From Amphiura filiformis (taxonomy: Eukaryota; Echinodermata; Ophiuroidea; Amphilepidida; Amphiuridae), in contig NC_092635.1 of assembly GCF_039555335.1 (NCBI RefSeq), forward strand, positions 69,104,058 to 69,168,057: a stretch of 64,000 nucleotides of DNA, read 5' to 3'. The notes below the pieces were generated by a model. That model did no database searches. It worked only from the letters and a program-made list of their open reading frames with translations, and was not told where the DNA came from. Of this stretch, positions 11,430 through 22,600 are shown in pieces. A program made the translations under genes and the position numbers. Numbering within the stretch: position 1 is the stretch's first letter; each line of letters starts with the position of its first letter.

Positions 11430-14400
11430 GGTAATACACTATTTTAAAGTGTTGCGATTTGGTAGTTCACAACATCTTGCGAATGGTAGTGAGCTTTGGC
11501 AAAAATTGCATTGCTTATTTCCTTACGAGTGTATAGAAGATTTCAAATATCACATACTTTTGTAGGTCCTGTGGTTCTTGAGTTATGTTGTAAAGAGGGC
11601 TGAAACAACAACACTTTTGTAAAATGTACATAGCTCATAAACAACAATAAATTAAGCAAGTTTTCAAAGTATATGATTTGTAGAATGAACTTTTGCAAAA
11701 CATCAAAGTGTTATTTTTAATAATATAATTGATTTAGACAATAAAAATCGATTTTTAGGCTGCTTCGACCAACAATACCGCATCTACCCTTAAATAGCTT
11801 TTGATTTTATTGCAACAAAAGTAGACTCTTTTTTTTTTTTCTAGTTTGAGTGGTGGGCTCTAGCCCCTCATCAAAATGAACCTTTATTGGTGGGCTCTAG
11901 AAGCGAATGGTGGGCTCCACTGCCCACCTCAGCTATAACCATGACTAATTAAAGCTGCATCCAAAACATTTCTTTTTCTTCAAAATTGTGTAAAGCACCT
12001 ACTAAAAATAATTGTATAAGTTTATTACACCACATATTAAACAAGAAAGAAGATAATTAAATATCAAAGAAAAAAGTTAATTAAACATTTAAATTAATAT
12101 GACCAGTTATACAAACAAAGACAACATTATGATTGATATTAAATTGGAATCATAAAACATGTCAACTGGACACACATTTAACTCACATTAAAAAAAATGG
12201 GGTCTTTGGGTGACAGCGGTGTTGCAGAAAAAGGGGGTCTTAACGTCACCTCCAAAGTGGGAGTACCCAGCACTGACCACAAAATGGGACAAATGCCAAT
12301 ACTAACTTTGAAAGTAAGTATATGAATATTGTCATATTCTTGTTCCAACATATAGTCTGCAATACCAATTCAATGTGTTCAATCATAGGGCTATTCTAGT
12401 TGTAATACATACCTCTATGAAAGATGTGACCTGAATCTTTCATGTGAATTTTAAATGGTGTTACCTGAATGGGTGACTCCATATGAAATCTGTGAGAAAT
12501 TAAGGTCATGTCTTCCATATGGGGGTGTATGATTTTGAAGTGGAATAGCACATATCCAGGTGGCCAATTTTAATACTGCCATCCGAGACATTTTTTTATT
12601 ACTTCTTGCTTCATAATAATAATTAATTTGGGGAGTGGATAATAATTCAGCCAGAACATGTACGGTACTGTAAAAATTATAAATACTTAATATTTTGCCT
12701 ACATATGATAAAAATATGTTTGAGCTTCCTCAAGGAAAGGCTGTCCCCAGAATGCATTTAGGGGAATATGGCATTGTAGTTTGACCTCAAAATTAAGATC
12801 AAAAAGGGATATCAATATCTTTCTTCAAATACTGGTACACTATCAGAAAATCAAGAAAAAATACATATAAATACTCACACATTTGATGGGTGTTACAAAA
12901 TTTAGTGTAGTGTACAAATTATAAACTGGTACAATTATTTTAATAATGACCTTTTATATTGGGTTGTGATCAATCTTGACTTATGACATTTTGCTAGTCA
13001 TCTGTTGACCATAAATGTAAATGAACTTGCCCTCATGGCTCGATCAATCCGAAAATGTGGCACTGGTAGCTAGACTAATTCCAATCAGCCGTCTACACTT
13101 CGCATGTACTTTGTTATGCTTCGTAGTGACGACTGATAATCTTCCAGTCCATATCATGACGGACTTCTGAAAAATATTCAATGCGACTTTGGTTGTGCGC
13201 GGTAGCGCGACTGACTAGCGGCGCCCGTGTACCGCGCCGCTGTGATAAGATCGCGCTCCGAGCTTCTAAAAACAACAAACTCGGTCAAAAGGTCAATTTG
13301 GACACAACTGCGCACGCTCTATGCCACAGGAATCCTGTTGCAAAATCTGTCACTTTTTTTTTCCACGTAGTTTTCTCAGTCGTCAATCCAGACGGTTGAC
13401 GACTGAGGGCAGCAGTCTAACTGGTAGCTAGGGATTATAGAGCTGAATTTATACTCTATTACTTTTGTAGAAAATCAATTCTCACACATGCTCAGTGAAT
13501 GTTAACTTCTGTTTAGAGTGTTAAGTTGATCAATTGATACAAATCGTTGAGGCAAAAACGATGTCGCTTTTGTTAGTTGAAGAAAACTCAACTTCCGAGC
13601 GATGTCGCTTGACACATGAATGCATCAACCAATCATTTCCAACCAACTGGATCTATTATTTTGCTACCGTAATTGATTTACCTTTCTCGATTATCGGTGA
13701 TTTGCAATTTAATTATTGACAGCAATGGATGTTTTAAAAATGTATTTTGAGGCATTTAGAATATATTAATTGTCGTCTACAATAGCTCTATCGCTCTGAA
13801 TGTGTGATAAGTATAAATGCAAAAGCGACGAGAGGTGAATCGCAAAATTTGGCAATTGCCAAGATCGCTTTCCAAAGCGGTGCATCGCAATATAGCTCTC
13901 ATCTCACTCAGCGATCGAGTATAAATTCAGCTTAAGCAGGGATCAACTGATGGACATGCCCCAGGAGGGGCCGTGCAGCATTTTGTAACATGTAATTTCC
14001 TGACCCTGCAAATCAGGGATCAAAATCCCGGATCAAAATACCTGAACTTGAATTGAATGAAATAATTTTAAGCTTTCTCATTTGAACATAATTTTTTTAA
14101 CACAACTCAAAAACTTTGCCTATAAATTGTGATGGTGATACCTACAACATACCTTCTTGAATCTTGCACAACTCAGACAATGCCAGAGATATAATTTCAC
14201 AGGGAAACTTTAATACCAGCAACAAGCAGATTCAGCTGTGTGAAGTTTGCAGCTTGATCAGGTTGATTGCATGCATGCAAACGCTTCCTGGTTTGGGTTA
14301 GCCTTGACCTAAGACTTGAACATTATTGTATGACAAACTAAACTTTTTATATTTTCATTGTCATTGTCATCACTATCTACAAACCAAACTTTTTGTATTT

Positions 14401-14530
14401 CAGTAAATTTCAATTCTCTTTTTACGATAAGACTGTTTTGTTGTTTTATATTGCTTTTTTCCTCTCTTTTGATTGAATTTTGACCTATTTTCACACCTTT
14501 GCAAAACTTGGTAGATGAGTTTTGATAAAG
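11430..14530. other. intergenic, no gene recognised
   Basis: Apart from one MITE (12389-12557) I see no supported gene. A GC- and CpG-rich patch at about 13160-13300 stands out from the AT-rich background and could be a promoter or first exon of either flanking gene, but no start or splice evidence fixes it. ORFs at 13181-13399 and 13534-13719 have no family features. Confidence 0.4.
12389..12557. repeat. GAATAGCCC palindromic family, copy
   Basis: Begins GGCTATTCTAGTTG and ends GAAGTGGAATAGC. Central block GTTACCTGAATGGGTGACTC is a near palindrome shared by the other copies. Confidence 0.7.
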
Positions 14531-14534
14531 TCTA

Positions 14535-14685
14535 AGGATTACAGCATACTTTCCTGCCACTTGCCGCTGCGGCAAGCGGCAGGGCGTTTCAACCAATGAC
14601 AAGCCTTGATTCAGCCCGTTTGTCTGCAATACGCGTGCGCCACGCCGCTCAGCGGCAAGCGGCAGGGTAGTATGAAACCAGCATA
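14535..14685. repeat. GC-rich inverted repeat
   Basis: GCATACTTTCCTGCCACTTG at the left pairs with CAAGCGGCAGGGTAGTATG at the right; the unit GCCGCTGCGGCAAGCGGCAG also occurs inside. GC content is far above the surroundings. MITE-like or structured element of unknown type. Confidence 0.6.
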
Positions 14686-14689
14686 AGTC

Positions 14690-16010
14690 AAAACAGAAGT
14701 GACCTTTGACCTATGGGCAGGAGAGATTTTAGCGAATGGAGTAATTTGCCGACGGAAAAAAGACGATTTTATGCTCGATATAACAATGTGGTTGTCAATT
14801 TGAACTCAAATGTGTGTACCTTTTCCCTTCAGCTAGCATCACCATAATTATATAACCAGTAGAAGCTGAGGAAAGAGCAGTTTTCAACACCGTATGTGAT
14901 CGACAAAAACAATATATTCATCAAACCTTCCGAATTTGGCAGCCTGGTCACATCAAAATCAGTAAGCTTAATTTAAAATATTATTGAAACCTTTCTGGCT
15001 TATACACCATAGACATATCAATTTATGTACTTTATTATAATATGTATGTATGCACCTAACAATAACGTCAGCAGATCATTACTTGTTTTTGATGAGTGAG
15101 GTTAGTGAACTCCAGCTCCGGCTCCCTCCATATCAAACTAGACTCGCTTGCCAGTCCTATATACGCCGTACCTATGTATATATTAAGGACTGGCTTACGC
15201 CATTTTGGATGTCAATGGGAAATACACACTTAAAGATTTGCGCCGGTTAGAAACTTGAAAAAAAATCTTAACAATTTCATCAATTGTATATAAGTTAGGT
15301 AACCTAGGCAAACCTTAGTTAACACATTTACTAGTCAGCAAATTCGCTTGAGACCGGGCCCCAACACAATGCATATTTACATAGAAATTTGAATTTTTTC
15401 GAGAATAGGTGGGTGAAGGAAACCTACATAAATATGTTTTCTATACTTCACTTGACCCAAATATATGATTTTTATGGTGATAATCAAGTCGCACATGGAA
15501 TTTTAGAGGATTTTGATAGCAGTTCCATTAAAAAAAGCTGCCATCGCCATGAGACTAAGATCTAGAAACACCCCGAAATGCCGCTTTTGGGGAATTTTGC
15601 TAGCTGAATCTTTTTGATGAAAGTCAATCTTTGACAAGATGTAACTTTGCTACGGAAAGTGCTATGAAAAAAAGGTTTTCAGTTTTGGCTTAGTTTACTC
15701 AAGGGCTTTAATTTGATATATAAAACGATGCAATTTGATGGCAAATTTGAATTCACCTAGGATACCTATATAAGTGGTACCAACCTTATTGTGCTTGCTA
15801 ATTTAAGACTCGGTTGAAACAAAATTAAGGATCGAATGTATTTTAGTGTCCAAAAAGGCAAAATTATCTGCCGAAAGTTCTGCCGAAATCGGCACCCTTG
15901 CAAAGGGTTCAGAATTGAATCGAACGAAAATATCCGATCTTTATGATCAAAAACACAAAATTACAACTTTAAACATACTATTGGCAAAAGACATTAGGCC
16001 AAGTAAAAAA
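14690..16010. other. upstream of BLOC1S2, no exon recognised
   Basis: The 5' noncoding exon and promoter of BLOC1S2 should lie here or further left, because a splice acceptor precedes the coding ATG. I could not place the exon. Small ORF 15050-15250 has no family features. Confidence 0.35.
14700..14712. promoter_or_regulatory. perfect DR1 nuclear-receptor motif
   Basis: TGACCTTTGACCT is two TGACCT half-sites with a one-base spacer, the consensus bound by RXR/HNF4-type receptors in animals. It lies 1.85 kb upstream of the BLOC1S2 coding start. A chance match is possible; no function is shown. Confidence 0.25.
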
Positions 16011-16360
16011 TAAAACATGTTTCACGTCCGGGTTTTCGAAAAAAAGTAGGAAGAGGTGACTTTTTATTTTATTTTTTATCGCAAAATTGGTGTAAATACC
16101 CATACTTAGAGCTGTTTTAGCGTATACAATAATGCCTGAAAAAAGGAGGAGGCCCTTTTTTATTTGTTGTTCTGAGAGTTACACCTCTAATGATCACAAA
16201 ACCTTCCTAAAGTGTTTCTTGTATCTTAACAAGGCTATAGAATGCATCCCAACTTCCTAGACATATTTTTTGAAAAGTTATAACTGAATTTCAAAAATAA
16301 AAATACATTGAGGAAACCTCAAAAAAGGAAGCGGGAGGGGACGTGAAACATGTTTATTTT
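16011..16360. repeat. terminal-inverted-repeat MITE
   Basis: Ends AAACATGTTTCACGTCC and GGACGTGAAACATGTTT are perfect inverses about 345 bp apart. It ends less than 200 bp upstream of the BLOC1S2 coding exon. Confidence 0.7.
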
Positions 16361-16551
16361 TTTATTTGGCCTTATTACCAAACAATATAGAATAGAAAAT
16401 TTGACATCATTTTCTCAAAATATTGAAGAAATTTGCTCACTAGACATCGAAAAAGTACGCAATCCAATTCCCGTTCAAACCCGTGGGAAACTGAAAGTGC
16501 ATAATCCCCACTATATCAAACTGACAATTTTTTTTGTATACTGTTTAACAG

Positions 16552-16691
16552 ATCAACTTTTACCAGGCAGACTATCACCATGGCAGACGTTGCCATTGCC
16601 AAAGCTTCTGCTTCAAATGCTAGTGCAGAGAAATCAAAAGAACCAGAAGAGAGACCACACAGTGAAAGCACAGAAGCTGCAGTAGAAACAG
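16552..16691 (+). CDS. BLOC1S2: BLOC1S2 coding exon 1 with 5'UTR part
   Basis: Coding begins at ATG 16580. A pyrimidine-rich stretch ending TGTTTAACAG (to 16551) looks like an acceptor, so bases 16552-16579 are probably 5'UTR and a noncoding exon lies upstream. Ends ACAG|GTATTA in phase 1 after 37 codons. The N-terminal segment is Ala/Ser/Glu rich and not conserved, as usual for this protein. Confidence 0.85.
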
Positions 16692-19600
16692 GTATTACAT
16701 GTAAAAATATTAAGTACGGTAACTTAACTACACAATTTCACTGTCACAATAATATGGTGTTCTTTTTCCTTTAGACCACCCCCGTTGCCCGTTTTGTGGG
16801 TATGTACAATTCGGCCCTATAACAGTATGCTATTGGGACTAAAAATTCATTGCATCAAGATTTAATTTGCCTCAAGGTTTATCAGTTGCCATAAACTTGC
16901 CAAACACATTGAAGTCATGTATCGGAAGAAGGGCAGGGCTTCGATAAATGCATAAGGGAAATTAAAACAACTCTTTGAAATGTTACCCTATGACCTTCTG
17001 CATTGTGATGTTCGAAACAATGAAAGATTGAAAGTGTTTGTGAATTTGGGAGAAGCTGACAACATGAGAATACATAAGAAATGCAGAAATGCTAATCATC
17101 ATTCTAAGGTCATACTAGTCCACAATTTGATGACTCTTATTGGTTGGTATCTTCAGTTGCGGTTGCTCTTGCAGCCTGTGTAGTACGCCGAGGGAAAAAA
17201 AAAAGAACGGCTGGTGGTTGTGGCATGTGTAGTACACCCAGGAACAGAAAAAGAAGGTGCGGTTGCTCTTGCAGGTGTAGTACATTCAGGAACAGAAAGT
17301 GAAGGGCAAGCGGCTGCAGGAACAGAAAACGAAGGTCCGGTGGCTGTAGCAGGTCGAGAAACTGAAACTGAAGGTCTGGTGGTTGTGGCAAGTTTGGTCC
17401 TAACTCCTTGTCAGTCATCAATGAATCTTTAAATATTTCAGACGGCTTCTTCAGAATGCCCAGTAAAATGAAGGGCAAGTATGCAGCTGTAGTCTGGTGT
17501 AGTATTGATGCAGGAACAGAAAATGAAGGTCTGGTGGCTGTAGCAGGTCGAGAAACTGAAACTGAAGGTCTGGTGGTTGTGGCAAGTTTGGTCCTAACTC
17601 CTTGTCAGTCATCAATGAATCTTTAAATATTTCAGACGGCTTCTTCAGAATGCCCAGTAAAATGAAGGGCAAGTATGCAGCTGTAGTCCGGTGTAGTATT
17701 GATGCAGGAACAGAAAATGAAGGTCTGGTGGCTGTAGCAGGTCGAGAAACTGAAAATGAAGGTCTGGTGGCTGTAGCAGGTCGAGAAACTGAAAATGAAG
17801 GTCTGGTGGCTGTAGCAGGTCGAGAAACTGAAAATGAAGGTCTGGTGGCTGTAGCAGGTCGAGAAACTGAAAATGAAGGCCTGGTGGCTGTAGCAGGTCG
17901 AGAAACTGAAAATGAAGGTCTGGTGGATGTAGCATGTTGGGTCCTAACTCTTGTTAGTCATCAATTAATCTTAATTAATTAAAACAAGTAAAATACAATG
18001 AAATTACACATCAAAATATAAAATAATACAAAGACAATTATTGAGGAGATGATTGACAATCCAATAAGACCAACATTGACCATCCCTTAACAGAACAAAT
18101 ATTAAGACTATCACATAAGAACATAAACAAGAATATGATAAACCATTTACAATGTTCACTTTTCAAAACCAAAATAAAAATTTAACTAACCTAACAGTTT
18201 CAAATGTCATGGTCGACATTCTTCCATAGAGTGTTGAACTTTGACCCAACATCTTTCCTGACGAGCTTCGGCTGTAGTTGTAGTACTTGTCGATAAACTC
18301 TGGTCGTAGGTGACTGCCATGTGGATAATAGAGAAGTATTATATATTCCACCGCATGATACAAGTCCTCACTCCCCTCTAATGTCAGCTTGTCATTATCC
18401 CCTTTGTTTGGATCCCAGTCCCCACTGTAGGAGGGCGCCACTGCCCTTCAATAGGCCTTGAAGGGCTCACACCACAAAATAATAATACCGTAACCACTCG
18501 GGTATAAGCCCACCCCCTAGATGGTAGATTTCACTTCAAAAATGGGGGTGGGCTTATAACCGGGGAAGGGCTAGTGCTTGAATTTAAAAATAAGAACAAT
18601 CATCCCCTATTGTATATGCCCAATGTACCAGTAATTTCTATCATCTATGTCAATTTCTTAAAATTATAAGTGTGGAATGTTAATTATCAACTGATATTTT
18701 TTTATATTTGTACTTAAATATGAGAGCAAAGCATTGATTTGACTTAAGAACTTGTCCAAAATTTAGTGCTGGGCTTATACCTGAGTGCACCCTTGTTCCC
18801 AGAATGTTTTGAAAAATAGGGGGTGGGCTTATAGCCGAAGGTGGGCTTATACCCGGGTGGTTACGGTAATAATAATAATAATAATAAAGATATATAATAT
18901 TATGCCCAACACAAACAGACTCTGTCGCTTTACACAACAAATTATACTAGAACACATAAAATCTAAAAAGCTATAGTTACATGTAGCCTTAACATTGAGC
19001 TTAAACAAAAAAAAATCAATAAACCAATTATTATTTAAAGACATTAAAAAGAAAAGTTAGAAACTTATTACATAAAAACAGACCAGTTAAAGTAGTACAA
19101 AATTGCAATCCATAATAATAAACATATTACACCAAAATTAATAATGCAGGAAGTAACAAGATTGGAATCACACAGCAACAGTGGCAGTGGCAGGTTTAGT
19201 ACATGTATGCTGCACAGTGTCATCGACCCTATATCTTCATGGCAGGAATCGCCATGGTAGGTTGAATCCACAGCCACGATTAGCCATTTGGTTCAAACCT
19301 TTAAAGCTCTTTTAAACTAATAATTAGTCGAGGGACATAACTAAGGCTACTCACAATAGCGGGTAATCGATCTTGGTTGTGCGTGATTAAGCTTGTATAC
19401 CCCATTGAGGTCAATGGTCATCGACTTTTATACTGCCTACAGTGAGTGCAGCTGTACTACCGCGCTGCACGCTGTAGTCCATAACAGGACCAACGCAATG
19501 TAAAATGGTCAAATTTTGAGTTCAAAGCGCACGGCCAATTTTCAAAGCGCATTCTAGCGACTATCATATCTGTTCAACACGTATTTCCAAGTTTATGAGA

Positions 19601-22600
19601 CCAAATCTGGTTTCTTGAGAAAAAAATCATGACGGGAGATATTCATCATTTTCTAACCGGTATCAGAAGATTTTCGTCTGATATCAAAATCGTGCATAGC
19701 AATTCACGTGTATCGATCCCGTGTATTCATTTTAGTGTCCCTTCTGCACCAAATAATTATTAGCCAGGCGGTGTCGGTGTGTGCTGAGGAAAAGAAAATG
19801 AAAGGCTGGTTGTTGTGGCAGGTGTAGCACATCCAGGAACAGAAAATGAAGGTCTGGTGGTTGTGACATGTCAGGTCTTGGGTCCTAACTCTTGTTAGTC
19901 ATCAATTAATCTTAATTAATTAAAACAAGTAAAATACAATGAAATTACACATCAAAATATAAAATAATACAAAGACAATTATTGAGGAGATGCTTGTCAG
20001 TCCAGTAAGGCCAGCATTGACCATCCCCTACTATCTAACAGAATTTAACAACAAAAAACAAGAACATTAATGATAATATGATAAACCTGACAGTTTTGAA
20101 TGTCATGGTCGACATATTCTTCCTCAGAGTGTTAAACTTTGAACCAACATCTCTCCAGATGAACATCAGCCTGTAGAGGGGTAGTATTTGAAAACAATGT
20201 AAATCATACAAATCTTAAAGCACAGTGACTCCATGTTATGACATCATTTTGTGAATTGAACCAAAAAATTTGCCAAATTTGTTGAATTGTTATATTTTAA
20301 ATCTTTTTATGCTTAGATAGTGAGTAAAACATCCACAAAGCACAAGAAACACAAACAAAATGGGCACATCAGCCTTCATTCCAAACTTTTGTAATCCAGT
20401 TAGATCAACTAGTTGTAGTCGTCAAATGGAACACTCATTATTTTTAAAGTTAGACCCGTACCCGATTTAGTGGTGTGATCTCTGAACAGTTTGTCTAACC
20501 GATTCTTTAGCTGTTTCCCTTGTCATCCTAAGCATGCAAAGAATGGCTGCCTATAAAAGGACAAACAAAAATAGTATTACTTCTTTGATCCGTATAACAT
20601 CATTGTTTTACTAGAAGGACTGCCTGCTTTCTTCCCCAGGGTAAAAGCCCACGGTTGAACTCCGCTATTAGAATGCAGGTGTGTGAAACTCCATGTTTGA
20701 AAACTCCACAATTGGAGTTTATGTATGTGTGTCAGAAATTTATACATTTCAATTTTCAGATATGTAAATGCATTATGCTGATGTCTGTTGAAATCAGATT
20801 CAGAATTAATTTATTTCAATTCATGGACCGAAGGCCTAATTACATGAAATATTACATTTACAATAAATTACATTAAAATAAACATATAAATTTACATGGA
20901 AAATTACAATCAGATTACTAGTACTTAAAGAAATTAATTGCACTTTCTGAAGCAGAATACACCATACAAACGATTAAAGTTACATTATTTTTTTATATCT
21001 CACAAAATCACAAAACTCACCTATATCCACTGTACCTATGCCTCACTGCGTTCCCCGCAAGGGGATCAAGCTGTGTGCTCGGGTACCCCGTTGTACCGGC
21101 TGTTCCTTGGCTAGAGGAAACTCGCTGTGTACCACGGGCAGCTGGTTGTGTATATCCCCGGTCAAACACCTCGCCACCTGAAAACATAGCATCGATCAAT
21201 GGAGCCATGCCCCATTGAGTCGATGGTGATTGACCATACATGTAATAGGATAATCGGTCTATTGATGACAATGGACCATTCACGCCCCGCTGGCTCTCGA
21301 GATCGAAAGGAGGTTGTTGACCAAACTGGCTGTTCACACTACCGTCCCTAACCTCGAAAGCCTTGCCCAAGGTCGCTGTGTGTGGCGGACCACTCACGGC
21401 AGCTATGGGCGTGTGCATAGTGTATACCACTGATGTCAGGCCGTAGCCCGCCTCGGTAGTTACCACTGACTGCACATGGGTTGCTATCCCGTGAGGGACT
21501 GCGAACCCAACCCCCGAAACGATCGATGCAAGAAGTATCTTAATCCACATCGAAAAGGGAAGATCGTCCGGTGTCGGAGTCTACATTATTTTTTATATCT
21601 CACAAAATCACAAAACTCACCTATATCCACACAGCCCTGCAAACACTCCGAAACAAACTCTCGCCTGCATACACAGAACTTTTCCCCACACTTCACACTT
21701 CAGCACACCCCCTCACATACTCTCAGTTGTCAGTGTACTTATCTGTTCTATGCTTTATGGGAAAATCATGTGATTTCCGCAGGCCAATGTACTTATTGGT
21801 TCTAATGCTTCTTGGGAGAATTTCCGCAGGCCTTTTTCTCCTGATGTTATACGCACATCTATCTAGGCTGTGATTCTCTGTTTGATTTTTTTTATGGCAA
21901 GGCATATCTAGGCATGGAACTATAACCTCAAGTGTAGAGACTGCCAACAGGTTTGTGCCTACATGCAGGTAGCTATTTAATAACTTCCTTGCTGAAACTG
22001 GCCCAAGTTCTGATAGCAGGGATGTGAGCAGGGAGAGCATTCCACAAATGGTACAAATGATCTTTGATGTCCGACATGGCATCTTAACTGCAAGATCAAT
22101 GGAAGGATCATACAATGTAGGATCTTATGTTCTTCATCTTTGTGGATACTGTCCAACACCCCTTTTATTTCAAAGGAGTCAACCGGACAGGATACTGTGT
22201 GCATGTGGTTTACTTGTTACTTTCTTACTGATGTTGATTTGAAGTAATCTTTCACTGCCTCTTTGAAGTTTTCTTTGTCCAGGATTGTGGTTAAGTTGCT
22301 GGGTATAGAGTTCCAGTCAATCAGAGTTCTTGGAATAAAACAGTCTTTTTATTGGTGGTGAGTGGAATAAAGTTGTTTGCTGATGACCGGACGCAGGGCC
22401 TTTTGCTCTGGGATTGCGAGGTGACCCGCGATTGTCTGGTGGGTAATCTAGTTCATTTCTTCATTGTTGAAGCCTACAATCTGGTTTCTATATTCATAAC
22501 ATACAAAGCAACAGAGTATCACTTGAAATAATTCATCATTTATTCTGCAAAAAAAATAGTAAATGTTTGTTTTAAAAGAGCTCTGTAACATGTCGTTTGA

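Noticed and set aside
13181..13719. Two plus-strand ORFs in a CpG-rich region
   Set aside because: No domain, no splice-bounded structure, and the first is Arg/Cys/Ala-rich in a way that simply follows base composition.
17713..17933. CRISPR-like regular repeats
   Set aside because: The units are contiguous without spacers and the DNA is from an animal; this is a minisatellite.
17137..17935. Several overlapping ORFs of 72-126 codons on both strands with Glu-Asn-Glu-Gly-Leu-Val or Pro-Pro-Asp-Leu-His repeats
   Set aside because: They come from the 39-bp minisatellite and 194-bp duplication, whose unit length is divisible by 3. No splice signals or start context support translation.
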